Numbered from the stretch's first letter, positions 14,861 through 23,949 are shown. The stretch: DNA of 64,000 nt from Synechococcales cyanobacterium C42_A2020_086 (GCA_015272325.1 JACYLU010000007.1:56864-120863), one strand, 5' to 3'. The notes: a model not told the origin generated them from the letters alone. Translations and numbers: made by a program.

Positions 14861-15805
14861 TTACCGCACCTGAGCCACCAGCGTCCGATGACGAGCACTG
14901 TTGCAGACCACTGTTGGCTGGGTAAATCCGGCATCCTGAATAGCCTGTTCTAAATCCAGCGCAAAATATTGATCTAAATAGGGTTCTGTGCTCTTGAGCA
15001 GAGTTAGCACATAGGGCGGCATGGTTGCGTAAACCTGAGATCGGGGGTTCATGTCCATGATGGCTAGATGCCCACCCGGTCGCAGCAACCGCCGTGCTTC
15101 CTGCAAAATGGCAATGGCGGCCGTTTGCGGCAGTTCATGAAACATCAGATGAGCCGACACCAGATCGCAACAGGCATTGGGCAGTCCGGTCGCTTCGGCG
15201 GGCGCGTGCAGCCAGTGAATTGGGGGTAAGTTGCGCTGCTGGTTGCGATAGCGGGCCACCACCAGAAAGTAAGGCGACAGATCCACACCGGTGAGGGTGG
15301 CATCGGGATAAAGGGCTTGCAGGGCAAAGGTACTCATGCCAACGCTGCACCCCAGATCCACAATGTCGCGAGGGGGCGAGGTAAGCTGCTGCCGCAACAC
15401 ATCATGATAACTTTGCCGCAGCATGGCATCCCCCCGAGCACCGGCATCGGGCCAGAGGCGAGCATGGACCGCATGGGCAGCCACCTCCACCTCCATGGCT
15501 GCGTCCCAGCTGAGGTTGCCCTGCTCGTAGGCATGGAAGGATCGCCGGTAGTAGTCGGGGTAGACCAAATTTGGAGACTGAATCTGCGCCAGTTCAGCAT
15601 CCCACTGAGGCGAGAAAGCAGCGTCGCCCCCTCGCGATTGCAGCATCCGCACCTCCTGCCGCCAGTGCACCCCAATCGACTCTGCCCGCTTGATCATCAT
15701 CGAACGGGCTTGGTGCTTGGCCAAATCAGCCAATGGTTTCACGGACAAAATGCCATTGATTAGGCGAGAGGTGAATTCTGGGGCAGAACGTTCAGCAACC
15801 GTCAT
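14861..15805 (-). CDS. Class I SAM-dependent methyltransferase
   Basis: The 314-residue protein has the Rossmann methyltransferase core in its second half: IVDLGCSVGMSTFAL (motif I, SAM-binding Gly loop), TLTGVDLSPYFL (motif II acidic residue), ACCDLVSAHLMFHELP (motif IV) and RLLRPGGHLAIMDMNP (motif V). The segment after motif IV resembles UbiE-like and sterol-type small-molecule methyltransferases. The first 130 residues form a helical extension with YPDYYRRSFHAYEQGNLSWDAAMEVE, which is seen in cyanobacterial members that act on lipids or quinones. Substrate cannot be read from sequence. The gene ends about 135 bases before the nurA start on the same strand and diverges from the hybrid kinase. 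Confidence 0.85.
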   Translation of the reverse strand: MTVAERSAPEFTSRLINGILSVKPLADLAKHQARSMMIKRAESIGVHWRQEVRMLQSRGGDAAFSPQWDAELAQIQSPNLVYPDYYRRSFHAYEQGNLSWDAAMEVEVAAHAVHARLWPDAGARGDAMLRQSYHDVLRQQLTSPPRDIVDLGCSVGMSTFALQALYPDATLTGVDLSPYFLVVARYRNQQRNLPPIHWLHAPAEATGLPNACCDLVSAHLMFHELPQTAAIAILQEARRLLRPGGHLAIMDMNPRSQVYATMPPYVLTLLKSTEPYLDQYFALDLEQAIQDAGFTQPTVVCNSARHRTLVAQVR

Positions 15806-16106
15806 AGGTCATCAAGCCAACATCAAAACACAAGCAATCAGTCATAAAGATTTTATTTTAAGTTGGGGAAGTCCTACCCTTTTCTCGGCAAGATGGTAGA
15901 GATGCGATCTGGAGGTCGCTGATTCTCTAGGACTTCTCTATTGTTTTTTCTATAGTCTTCTATTGCTCTATCTGGGCGTAATGGCAGTCGAAGCGGTTTG
16001 GGTCAAAAACTAACCTAATTCGATGAAAATACACAAATAGACTGCTCTTGCTATTGCCAAAAGTCGCTGCCAGAAGTCACTCCTTTGCTTGCCAATTGGC
16101 CGAACT
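15806..16106. other. Divergent spacer between methyltransferase and hybrid kinase
   Basis: About 300 AT-rich bases. No gene is supported. The translated frame can start at TTG 16089, but the ATG at 16107 is the better start for the kinase. Loose TCTATTG repeats lie around 15940-15975. Confidence 0.4.
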
Positions 16107-18419
16107 ATGCACACGTTTGAACCGTTTACCGTTCAGCAATCCTTGTCTTCTGGTCAATTTAGTCAGTTGCAGGAGATTCTGGAGCAAACCGCCTACGCCG
16201 CCGAGGGTCTTGTGATCACCGAAGCCACCCTAGCGGGCGCATTGCCAGCTCTGAAGTCGGGAATTGAACGGTTTGTGTTGGTGGTTTCAGAACCATTCAG
16301 TGCGCTGCTCCGCGGTCGAATTATTCCCCTGGATCCTGGCCTAGCGAGCGAAAAAGCAACCCTAACTCAACCAACCTTGGTCTATCAGGTAGGGCTAACG
16401 TTTGATCCTCAGGACATTATCCACTTTGTGCAGCAATGGCTGGAGCACCTACCAGATCCTCTACTGAGGCGTCGGCTAGCGCAAATTCAGCCGACCCCGA
16501 ATCAGCCGAACTGGCAGAGCGACTTCACCCTAAGGCTGCTGGCGGCATTAGCGAGCAATCAGCCTGCCCCCATCACGCCGGAGTATAGCTGTGCCTCCAC
16601 TGATGCCGCCCTGCGTCAGCAGCTCGAACAAGAGCGATTGCTGCATCGAGTTACCACTCAAATTCGGCAAAGTCTGGAGCTGCCGGTGATCCTGGCAACC
16701 GCGGTAGAGCAGGTACAGCAGTTTTTGCAGGTGGATCGCCTCGTCATTTACCAGCTTGCGGCGGCTATTCCAACCCTGCCTATGGCAGACCCGGCAACCT
16801 TGACCGACTCCGAACAGATCTCTCCACCGTCTGGAGCCGTGATCTATGAAGCCAGAGCATCCGAAGCCATTCCTTCTGTCATGCATGTTTCTGACGCCCA
16901 CTGTTTTCTGCAAGACCTGCGGCAGCAAAAATGGCACGATTTGGAATTTGCGACCGCTGTTGAGGATGTCGAACAGCAATATGGAGAGATGCCTTGCCTG
17001 CTGGAATTTTTGCGGCGGGCTCAGGTTCGCGCTAAGCTGATTGCGCCGATCTGGGTACAAAATCAGCTCTGGGGTCTGCTGATCGCTCATTCGTGTCAAC
17101 AGCCGCGGCGGTGGCAGACGAGCGAGCAACGGTTTTTGCAGCAGATTGCTGGTCATCTCGCGATTGCGATCAGTCAGGCGCAGCTCTATACCGAAGTGCA
17201 GCAGCAGCAGCGTATCTCTGAGCAGCAGGTGATCAAACGCACCCAGGAGCTGCAGGATGCCTTGGTGGCAGCGCAGGCGGCAAATCGTGCCAAGAGCGAG
17301 TTTCTGGCCACGGTGAGCCACGAACTGCGAACGCCCCTAGCCTGTATTATCGGCATGTCTGCAACCCTACAGCGCTGGTCAGCGGATGTGCTCAACGAAC
17401 GACAACTGCACTTTTTGCAGACCATTCATGAAAGCGGCGAACATTTGCTGGAGGCAATCAACGACATTCTTGACCTCTCCCAAGCCGAAGCGGGGCGGCT
17501 CGTGCTGAACATCAGCCCGTTTTCTCTGTCGCGACTGGCGCAGCAAACACTGAAGGCGTTTGAAGGGCAAGCCGGGCTACAAGCAATCGATCTCGAACTT
17601 GATGTTCGCGTCGATGCCTCCCACGATCAGTTTTTGGCGGATCCGCGCCGGGTGCGGCAAATTCTGTTCAACCTGCTGGGCAATGCCATCAAGTTCACCC
17701 CTCAGGGTGGTAAGGTAACGCTGCGAGTGTTGTCGGAGTCTAATTTGGCTGTATTTCAGGTCAAAGATACTGGCATTGGCATTCCCGAACCCCAGCTACC
17801 CTTGCTATTTCAGAAGTTTCAGCAATTGGATATGAGCCATCACCGCGAGTATCGGGGCACTGGGCTAGGGCTAGCGCTGACCAAGCAGCTCGTTGAACTG
17901 CACGGCGGCTGGATTGAAGTGGAATCGACGGTGGGAGTCGGCTCGGTGTTTACCGTGAAGCTGCCAGCTCAGACCGCCCTCTCATCCCGCCGCAGCCTGC
18001 TGCCTTCTGAACGGGTCAACCCTGCTCCCATGGGGCGCATTGTCCTACTCGAACCCGATGAAGAATCGGCCAGCTTAATCTGCAATATATTAATGGCAGC
18101 GGGCTATCAGGTGGTGTGGATGCTAGAAGGCTCCATAGCTACCAGCCAGCTCGAAGTGTTGCTGCCTTCACTGGTAATCATCAACGCTCAGCTTCCTGAT
18201 ATGGATGGAGTGCATTTAATCCAGACTCTACGGCAGAATCCTGCCACCAAATCATTCAAGGTGCTGGTGTTGGATGGATCAGTGACTCAATCCGACGCCC
18301 GACCGACTGGTGCTAAGGACTGGATTGCATTGGGTGCTGATGCAGTCGTGCCACAACCCATCCCCCCCGAATTACTCCTGCAGCAAGTCGCTCGGCTGAC
18401 TCAGCCAGATAGCCCTTAG
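16107..18419 (+). CDS. Hybrid histidine kinase: DICT-like, cyanobacteriochrome-type GAF, HisKA, HATPase, degenerate receiver
   Basis: The ATG at 16107 gives 770 residues. Residues about 1-130 resemble the DICT sensory domain (RFVLVVSEPFSALLRG). About 180-370 form a GAF of the phytochrome/cyanobacteriochrome subfamily: ILATAVEQVQQFLQVDRLVIYQ, then VRAKLIAPI and LWGLLIAHSCQQPRRWQ. Cys297 in MPCLLEFL lies at the canonical bilin-attachment position (usually followed by His, here Leu), and Cys266 in DAHCF lies near the DXCF second-Cys position. About 395-460 is HisKA with His405 in SHELRTPL; about 510-625 is HATPase_c (LFNLLGNAIKFTPQGG, DTGIGIPEPQ, GTGLGLALTKQL). The C-terminal receiver is degenerate: the phospho-acceptor Asp is replaced by Asn693 (IINAQLPDMDG) and the usual KP is QP. 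Light sensing is possible but unproven. Confidence 0.85.
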   Translation: MHTFEPFTVQQSLSSGQFSQLQEILEQTAYAAEGLVITEATLAGALPALKSGIERFVLVVSEPFSALLRGRIIPLDPGLASEKATLTQPTLVYQVGLTFDPQDIIHFVQQWLEHLPDPLLRRRLAQIQPTPNQPNWQSDFTLRLLAALASNQPAPITPEYSCASTDAALRQQLEQERLLHRVTTQIRQSLELPVILATAVEQVQQFLQVDRLVIYQLAAAIPTLPMADPATLTDSEQISPPSGAVIYEARASEAIPSVMHVSDAHCFLQDLRQQKWHDLEFATAVEDVEQQYGEMPCLLEFLRRAQVRAKLIAPIWVQNQLWGLLIAHSCQQPRRWQTSEQRFLQQIAGHLAIAISQAQLYTEVQQQQRISEQQVIKRTQELQDALVAAQAANRAKSEFLATVSHELRTPLACIIGMSATLQRWSADVLNERQLHFLQTIHESGEHLLEAINDILDLSQAEAGRLVLNISPFSLSRLAQQTLKAFEGQAGLQAIDLELDVRVDASHDQFLADPRRVRQILFNLLGNAIKFTPQGGKVTLRVLSESNLAVFQVKDTGIGIPEPQLPLLFQKFQQLDMSHHREYRGTGLGLALTKQLVELHGGWIEVESTVGVGSVFTVKLPAQTALSSRRSLLPSERVNPAPMGRIVLLEPDEESASLICNILMAAGYQVVWMLEGSIATSQLEVLLPSLVIINAQLPDMDGVHLIQTLRQNPATKSFKVLVLDGSVTQSDARPTGAKDWIALGADAVVPQPIPPELLLQQVARLTQPDSP

Positions 18420-18427
18420 GCCGCAAA

Positions 18428-18468
18428 ACCCCCTTTTCTTACTTTTTCAGAGAGAAGAAAGAGGGGGT
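18428..18468. terminator. Inverted repeat between convergent genes
   Basis: ACCCCCTTTTCTT pairs with AAGAAAGAGGGGGT across a 13-base loop, with one unpaired base. It sits between the kinase and the oppositely oriented RRM gene and may terminate both; the T-tracts are inside the stem rather than after it. Confidence 0.5.
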
Positions 18469-18519
18469 ATCTGTGGTAAAGCTGACGTTGCGACTAAGCT
18501 AATTGAGGCGCTTAGCGTC

Positions 18520-18969
18520 CTAAGAGCTGGCGGTTTGGGTTGCCAGCATCTGCTTCAGCTTCTCTAATTCCTGTGCCCAACGCGGATCAGGTTGCACCGA
18601 CTCAGGCTCAGAACTAGTCGTGGGCTTGCGAGATTTGCTGCCACTACTCTTATTGCGCTTGCTTGCTGGAGCAGCCCCGGCAGAAGTCGCTGTTGGCTCT
18701 GCTTCGTCTCCCTTACCCTTCGTGCGCGGCAAAGCCTTCTCAATTTTGATCGGGCTGTCTTTCAGCATATAGCCATTGAACTTTTCGATGAGCTGGTCGG
18801 CCTGTTCATCATTCTTAACGGTGACAAAACCAAACCCACGACATTTGCCGGTTTTGCGATCAGTAATCACCTTGGTTGAAACCGAGCTGTCAAACTCAGT
18901 GAACACCGCTTCTAGCTCTTGACGTTCCAAATCCTTGGGCAAATTGCCCACATACAGACGGATAGACAT
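18520..18969 (-). CDS. rbp: RRM-type RNA-binding protein (cyanobacterial Rbp family)
   Basis: The 149-residue protein has one N-terminal RNA recognition motif: RNP2 is RLYVGNLP (about residues 4-11) and RNP1 is KCRGFGFVTV (about 42-51). A Ser/Lys/Gly-rich tail follows. Cyanobacterial Rbp proteins are cold-responsive or involved in mRNA localisation and stability. The tail, longer than in the Gly-rich Rbps, ends in a helix (RWAQELEKLKQMLA). A clear GGAGGT ribosome binding site lies about ten bases before the ATG. The 800-base region upstream holds no gene, leaving room for the long 5' leader usual for cold-controlled rbp genes, but this is inference. Confidence 0.88.
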   Translation of the reverse strand: MSIRLYVGNLPKDLERQELEAVFTEFDSSVSTKVITDRKTGKCRGFGFVTVKNDEQADQLIEKFNGYMLKDSPIKIEKALPRTKGKGDEAEPTATSAGAAPASKRNKSSGSKSRKPTTSSEPESVQPDPRWAQELEKLKQMLATQTASS

Positions 18970-19428
18970 GGCAAGGAATACCTCCAGAGGCTCAGTGATA
19001 AACGCTTTGAAAAATTTTGCTTTGCAAGGGGTTGAAAATTAAAGATAGCTTCACGCAGACCTTCATAGTGCAAACAGCAATTCTCGGGTTGCCCCAAACC
19101 GTACAGTGCTTGACCATCCTACATCTGACAGTACTACTTACACATGCACCTTCTATGAAATGCATCTATAAAGGTTAAAGTGGCACTTCCGGTCAACACT
19201 TCAAATTTTCAAATGAAGTATGCGTTTACCTGATCAAAAACCTTCGCCCTTTGCAATCTGAAAAGGAAGAAGCGAGAAGCGAGACGCGGGTTCTGTGACG
19301 TTGAAATCTTAGCGCCATTCATTAAGTTATCACGGTGTTGAGTTTGCAGCCACCTAAATGGTCAGAATTTCATTGAAGATTTTATCGCGTGAGAAACCTC
19401 ACAGGAGTCAATCTCTAGACAGAAACTG

Positions 19429-19448
19429 CCCAGCAAATCCCAGCAAAT
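19429..19448. repeat. CCCAGCAAAT tandem duplication
   Basis: Two exact adjacent copies of a 10-base unit in the spacer between rbp and smpB. Confidence 0.7.
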
Positions 19449-19572
19449 CAGGGTCTCCTGCAACCCTAGCTCAGCTAGCGCGTATCCCAACATCCACCCT
19501 ACGACCGTCAGGGAAGGTTCGGACCGCTCCGACGCTACTGCACTTTTTCCCAGTACATCGCTGCTAGGCTGC

Positions 19573-19602
19573 AAGCAAAAGCCAGCCCGGTTGCAGGCTG
19601 GC
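19573..19602 (-). terminator. Rho-independent-like terminator, probably of smpB
   Basis: On the minus strand GCCAGCC and GGCTGGC form a perfect seven-base GC-rich stem with an eight-base loop, followed by TTTTGCTT. It lies about 170 bases after the smpB stop. Confidence 0.6.
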
Positions 19603-19769
19603 CAAACTCGCTGTGTTGGGAGGAGATAACCCGATACCTATGGAACATCCTGCACCGAATTCAGAGCAGACCCCCTATCCTGAATCGCTGCCGGATCGCT
19701 CCAAGATCGTGTAAAGAAATATTAACACGATTGCCATAGGAATTGCAACAAATTGTTACATTTTTATCG

Positions 19770-20237
19770 CTAGTAGCGCTTCAAGGCTCGCTCGATCTCG
19801 CGATTTTCCTGTTTGCGCTTCAAATCTTCCCGCTTATCGTGCAGTTTCTTGCCTCGGGCTAGCGCCAGCGTCAGCTTCACCCAGCCCCGCTTTAGATACA
19901 TCTTTAAGGGAATCAGCGTCAGCCCTTTTTGCTCAACTTGCCCGATCAGCTTACGAATTTCCCCGGCATGCAGCAGTAATTTGCGGGTACGACGCGGGTC
20001 ATGATTAAACACTTGGCTCGCCGTTTCATGGGGCGACACATGCACATTGTGCAGCCAAACCTCACCATTCCGAATCAAGGCATAGCCGTCCCGCAAATTC
20101 ACCTTGCCCTGCCGGATGGATTTTACCTCTGTGCCCTTCAGCTCTAACCCAACCTCGTAGGTTTCGAGAATCTCGTATTGATACCGAGCTTGGCGGTTAT
20201 CCGCCACAATTTTGAAGCCATCACTTTGCTCAGCCAT
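19770..20237 (-). CDS. smpB: SsrA-binding protein SmpB
   Basis: A 155-residue tmRNA partner that brings tmRNA to stalled ribosomes. Signatures are the OB-fold strands [58 protein letters not shown] and [24 protein letters not shown], then the basic C-terminal tail [25 protein letters not shown] that becomes helical in the ribosome. The open frame can extend to a GTG at 20270, but the ATG at 20237 (MAEQSDGF) gives the usual family length. It follows the YciI gene with a 33-base gap on the same strand. No ssrA gene was seen next to it. Confidence 0.95.
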   Translation of the reverse strand: MAEQSDGFKIVADNRQARYQYEILETYEVGLELKGTEVKSIRQGKVNLRDGYALIRNGEVWLHNVHVSPHETASQVFNHDPRRTRKLLLHAGEIRKLIGQVEQKGLTLIPLKMYLKRGWVKLTLALARGKKLHDKREDLKRKQENREIERALKRY

Positions 20238-20270
20238 GTCATTTGTTCGCAGACTTCTTCGTGAGTGCAC

Positions 20271-20537
20271 CTATTCCACAACAATGCGCCACTCGTGGAG
20301 TTGGTAATCGACGCAGCCGTTCTGAATCAAGGGATCTTGAGCCACAATGGCCTTCGCTTCCTCCAAGTCGGCAGCCTGAAACAGCATCATCCCGCCTCCC
20401 AATTCTTTCCAATGCCCGGTCTTGGCGTGATGCCCTTTTTGGATCAAGTCGCGGACATAGGCTTTATGGGCCGGAACAAACTGATCGAAGATCGGCTTAT
20501 CAACAATTCCTTTTTCAATCTTGACAAACCAAGGCAT
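20271..20537 (-). CDS. YciI family protein
   Basis: The 88-residue product matches the small YciI/YCII fold, a ferredoxin-like dimeric domain: MPWFVKIEKG, then DQFVPAHKAYVRDLIQKG with the conserved His of the putative active site, GGGMMLFQAADLEEAKAIVAQDPL, and the ending YQLHEWRIVVE. Family members have been linked to dehydrochlorination or other small-molecule chemistry, but most are uncharacterised. It precedes smpB by 33 bases and probably shares its transcript. Confidence 0.82.
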   Translation of the reverse strand: MPWFVKIEKGIVDKPIFDQFVPAHKAYVRDLIQKGHHAKTGHWKELGGGMMLFQAADLEEAKAIVAQDPLIQNGCVDYQLHEWRIVVE

Positions 20538-20760
20538 GGGCAGAGTTGCAGAATTGACGGTTTAGGTACTTTTCAGCATAAGACTTCCAGGATACCGCAC
20601 TCAATCTGGAATGTACGGTTGCCCGTCAACTCAGACCATGAGTAGACCAGCCCCGGAAGAGAAAGCTATAAGTTGGCTATACCTAGCTGGCTACATCCGA
20701 GCGACCCCTTGAGCGATCCGTTTGCTCCCCTCATCCTGATTATCAGATTGATGGATCATT

Positions 20761-20776
20761 AGAACGTAAGAACGTA
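20761..20776. repeat. AGAACGTA tandem duplication
   Basis: Two adjacent eight-base copies in the spacer upstream of the amine oxidase gene. Confidence 0.55.
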
Positions 20777-20870
20777 GAACTTGCTTCACAACGACCACTT
20801 GAGGCAACTGTCGCCATCGGGACTGCCCTAGCCCGCTAGTTGTTGAGTATTTGAGAGTTTTGAGATTTTT

Positions 20871-22472
20871 ATGGCTCGCAGTATTTTAATTCAGCTGTTG
20901 CAACGGGCATATCGCGTGGCTTGCCAATCTGCCCAAACCCAAAGACCCGTGAGCGATCTGGACGCAGAACTGACTGAAGCGCTGTCTCGGCGGCAGGTGC
21001 TAGGAGGGCTGATCGCAGGAGCCATCGGGATGAGCACCCACTGGCAGCATTCCTCAAATCGACTACAGCCCGTTGCTCAACGCCCAACTGAAAGCGATCC
21101 CAAGGTGCTGATTGTCGGAGCTGGAATCGCAGGACTGACGGCAGGCTATCGGCTGCAGCAGGCGGGCGTGCCCGTGACGATCATTGAAGCGACCCATCGG
21201 ACCGGCGGCCGCTTGGTTAGCCTGACGAATTTTCCCAGCGACCTCGGCACCGTTGAGCTGGGCGGCGAGTTTATTGATTCTCGACATACCCATGTCCGCT
21301 CACTGGCGGCAGAACTGGGGTTAGAACTGGCCGATTTGCGGGAAGCAGACACTGGATTGGAACCCGAAATTCTCTACTTTCAAGGCAAACAAGTCAGCCG
21401 GACGACCGTCATCGAAGAATTCGCACCGCTGGCGCGACGCATCAACCAAGATCTGCAAACCCTGAGCACCCGCACCATCACCTATCATGCTCCTAGCCCC
21501 CACGCGGTACAGCTCGACCGCCTTTCCTTAGCCGACTATCTGCAGCAGGATGATGTGAGTCCGCTGATTAACCAGCTTGTGCGGGTAGCTTACATCACGG
21601 AATTTGGACGTGACGCCGAATCGCAATCTTGCCTTAACATGCTGTTTTTGATTGGTGCCGAGGTTGGTAAATGGGATACCTACGGCATCAGCGACGAGCG
21701 CTATCACGTGATTGGCGGCAATGACCAGATTCCCAAGGAACTGACTCAACGGCTCGATGGATCGATTGAGCTAGGCACAGTGCTGGAGTCGATACGGGTC
21801 ACATCAGATGGGCGCTATCGCGTCAGTCTGCGGCGGGAGTCCACGAGCCACGAGCGCGTCTACGATCAGGTGCTGCTGACGGTTCCCTTCAGTGTCCTGC
21901 GACAGGTTGATCTCGCGATCGAGCTGCCACCCGTCAAGCAACGGGCCATCAAAACCCTGGGCTATGGCACCTCATCCAAGCTAGCCGTTCCCTACCGCGA
22001 GCGAATCTGGCGCACTCGCTATGGCTGCGCAATCAGCATCTACACCGATATGGATTTTCAAAATACCTGGGAGAGCGCCCGCTATGCTCCAGGACCAGGA
22101 GGTTGGGTCACTGACCTACGCGGCGGCAAACAGGGAATTCTCCTAGGAGCGGGGCATCCTGATACCCATGCTCATCGGTTAACGCAGGACTTAGAGAATA
22201 TTTTTCCCGGCATCAGCCAAGTCGAGCGCGGCACGGCGTTGCGAGCGGTATGGTCAGCCGAACCCTATGCCTTAGGGTCCTATTCCTGCTATCTACCGGG
22301 ACAATGGACCGCCATTGGGGGCAGCGAAGGCGAGCAAGTCGGTAAGCTTTGGTTTGCCGGGGAGCATTGCTCCCTAGGGTCCCAGGGGTATATGAACGGC
22401 GCTTGCGAGACAGCAGAGATAGCGGCCCAGGGAATGCTGCAGCAGCTAGGACGAACCGCTCAAATAGCTTGA
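20871..22472 (+). CDS. FAD-dependent amine oxidase, probable Tat substrate
   Basis: The 533-residue flavoprotein has the FAD-binding start VLIVGAGIAGLTAGYRLQQAG (about 78-98), the second Gly-rich segment HRTGGRLVSL, and the C-terminal FAD-contact segment KLWFAGEHCSLGSQGYMNGACETAE. It belongs to the flavin monoamine oxidase/L-amino acid oxidase family. Residues about 40-60 read SRRQVLGGLIAGAIG, a twin-arginine followed by a hydrophobic stretch; this suggests Tat export of the folded FAD protein, although the preceding 40-residue n-region is long. Related cyanobacterial enzymes deaminate amino acids or amines, producing hydrogen peroxide and ammonia. It stands alone on the plus strand, convergent with the tRNA-Lys. 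Confidence 0.85.
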   Translation: MARSILIQLLQRAYRVACQSAQTQRPVSDLDAELTEALSRRQVLGGLIAGAIGMSTHWQHSSNRLQPVAQRPTESDPKVLIVGAGIAGLTAGYRLQQAGVPVTIIEATHRTGGRLVSLTNFPSDLGTVELGGEFIDSRHTHVRSLAAELGLELADLREADTGLEPEILYFQGKQVSRTTVIEEFAPLARRINQDLQTLSTRTITYHAPSPHAVQLDRLSLADYLQQDDVSPLINQLVRVAYITEFGRDAESQSCLNMLFLIGAEVGKWDTYGISDERYHVIGGNDQIPKELTQRLDGSIELGTVLESIRVTSDGRYRVSLRRESTSHERVYDQVLLTVPFSVLRQVDLAIELPPVKQRAIKTLGYGTSSKLAVPYRERIWRTRYGCAISIYTDMDFQNTWESARYAPGPGGWVTDLRGGKQGILLGAGHPDTHAHRLTQDLENIFPGISQVERGTALRAVWSAEPYALGSYSCYLPGQWTAIGGSEGEQVGKLWFAGEHCSLGSQGYMNGACETAEIAAQGMLQQLGRTAQIA

Positions 22473-22501
22473 GCCAAATAGCCTGAGGACTAAACCCAAA
22501 A

Positions 22502-22573
22502 TGGGTCGCCTGGGATTCGAACCCAGGACCAATCGGTTAAAAGCCGAGTGCTCTACCGCTGAGCTAGCGACCC
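22502..22573 (-). tRNA. trnK: tRNA-Lys (anticodon TTT)
   Basis: The 72-base minus-strand sequence folds as a full cloverleaf: acceptor GGGTCGC/GCGACCC, D arm GCTC...GAGC, anticodon stem CTCGG/CCGAT with loop CTTTTAA, T arm CTGGG-TTCGAAT-CCCAG and discriminator A. CCA is not encoded. Confidence 0.96.
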
Positions 22574-22673
22574 GCGTGAGACATTTGCACGCCGTATTCT
22601 ACGTTAGCATAGGGGGCCAGGAAGGTGGCAAGAGTCATGCAGAAATTCATCGGTGGTTCTAGAGCTGCTCGAC

Positions 22674-23594
22674 TTAATTGCGGTGATTATTGCTGTAATG
22701 CACTAGCGCTCCTGCCCATTGCAACTTCTCGCGCAGGGTTTGGTAATAGGAGTAATTTTCTCGCAGCAAAATGAAATGGGCTGGACGGTCCGCCATACGG
22801 ATATCGACGCGCTGCCCGGGCCAGATTGGCGTCGCCAATACGCCATCCATCCAGAGTTTAGTGTTCAGCTCTCGCTCTGCCAGCGGCCAAATACTAACCA
22901 CCGACCCTGGCGGCAAGACAATCGGACGACTCGACAGGCTAAGGGGACAAATAGGCGTTACAACAATGGCATCCATGCCCGGATGAACAATCGGCCCCCC
23001 CGCCGCCAAAGTGTAGCAGGTGGAGCCAGTCGGAGTAGCGACTAGTAATCCATCCCCCTGATACTGATCGACTACCTCGCCGTCGATTTCCATTTCCAGA
23101 AAGGATGTGAGCATCCGATCGGCAGAAGCCGGTTTCACGCACATCTCGTTGAGGGCAAAATAGCGATCACTCATCGGCTCTAGATTCAACCGCCCACCCT
23201 CGAAGGTCATAGCCTGCAGCATCATCCGCCGCTGCACGGCAAATCGATCTTCTAGAAGCCGATCCCAAACTCGTTCTGAATCGATTAGCTCCTCGGCAGA
23301 TTCAGTTAAAAACCCGAGATGGCCACCAACATTGATTGCCAAAATTGGGATGCCATCGGGAGCGAGTTGACGAGCCGCGGCCAGAGCCGTGCCATCACCC
23401 CCCAACACCAGCGCCAAGTCGATCGGCTGTTGCACCGATGCCAGAAAAACGGGGTACGGATTGTCCTTCAGCCCGCTTGGACCAATTAACACTCGGCATC
23501 CCCGTTTCTCTAATTGGTTAGCGCAGTCCTCAGCCTTGCGTTGACTGAGGGCGTCCCCTGCCTTGTAGCTAATGATGACCTGATTTAGTTGCAC
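22674..23594 (-). CDS. nadK: NAD(+) kinase
   Basis: The 306-residue protein phosphorylates NAD to NADP. The key motif is LVLGGDGTALAAARQLA (GGDGT, ATP/NAD binding), followed by ILAINVGGHLGFLTE, the NE-type segment YFALNEMCV, and GDGLLVATPTGSTCYTLAAGGPIVHP. The length fits the bacterial family. The start is GTG at 23594. Cyanobacteria commonly carry two NadK proteins; this one directly follows ndhE (19-base gap), an arrangement that couples NADPH supply with NDH-1. It ends 100 bases from the tRNA-Lys. Confidence 0.95.
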   Translation of the reverse strand: MQLNQVIISYKAGDALSQRKAEDCANQLEKRGCRVLIGPSGLKDNPYPVFLASVQQPIDLALVLGGDGTALAAARQLAPDGIPILAINVGGHLGFLTESAEELIDSERVWDRLLEDRFAVQRRMMLQAMTFEGGRLNLEPMSDRYFALNEMCVKPASADRMLTSFLEMEIDGEVVDQYQGDGLLVATPTGSTCYTLAAGGPIVHPGMDAIVVTPICPLSLSSRPIVLPPGSVVSIWPLAERELNTKLWMDGVLATPIWPGQRVDIRMADRPAHFILLRENYSYYQTLREKLQWAGALVHYSNNHRN

Positions 23595-23612
23595 TCCCGT
23601 GTTGCCGCTGCT

Positions 23613-23918
23613 CTACCACTTCAGCAGGTTAAACTGCTCCATATCTACGGTATCGCGGTTCCGGTAAATCGAGAGAACAATGGCCAGCCCCACAGCCGCC
23701 TCGGCTGCCGCAATAGTGATTACAAACACCGCAAACACCTGCCCTCGAATCGCCTGCGGATCCAGGAAATTGGAGAACGCCATCAAGTTGAGATTGACTG
23801 AATTCAGCAGCAGCTCAATCGACATCAAGACACGAATCGCATTGCGACTCGTCACCAAACCATAGATACCAATGCAAAAGAGGGCAGCTGCTAGAACAAG
23901 AAAATACTGGAGTTGCAT
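23613..23918 (-). CDS. ndhE: NDH-1 subunit 4L
   Basis: The 101-residue protein is the NuoK/NdhE membrane subunit of the thylakoid NAD(P)H-quinone oxidoreductase. It has three predicted membrane helices and the typical segments [20 protein letters not shown] and [10 protein letters not shown], with the conserved Glu within helix 2 (SIELLLN) and [17 protein letters not shown] in helix 3, which carries the second Glu. It is fourth in the order ndhA-ndhI-ndhG-ndhE, 31 bases after ndhG. Confidence 0.96.
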   Translation of the reverse strand: MQLQYFLVLAAALFCIGIYGLVTSRNAIRVLMSIELLLNSVNLNLMAFSNFLDPQAIRGQVFAVFVITIAAAEAAVGLAIVLSIYRNRDTVDMEQFNLLKW

Positions 23919-23949
23919 AGCTCTGAATAACCTAGGAGACGAGTAAGCG

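Larger units (their letters stand above)
18970..19769. other. 800-base region without a protein gene
   Basis: The largest empty stretch in the window, between the rbp and smpB genes, both on the minus strand. It contains a 10-base tandem duplication (19429-19448) and a minus-strand terminator-like hairpin (19573-19602). I looked for tmRNA next to smpB, RNase P RNA, SRP RNA and Yfr1-type motifs and saw none. A long rbp leader or a lineage-specific small RNA remains possible. Confidence 0.45.

Noticed and set aside
19100..19769. tmRNA gene next to smpB
   Set aside because: No tRNA-like acceptor end or tag-encoding frame was found in the spacer.
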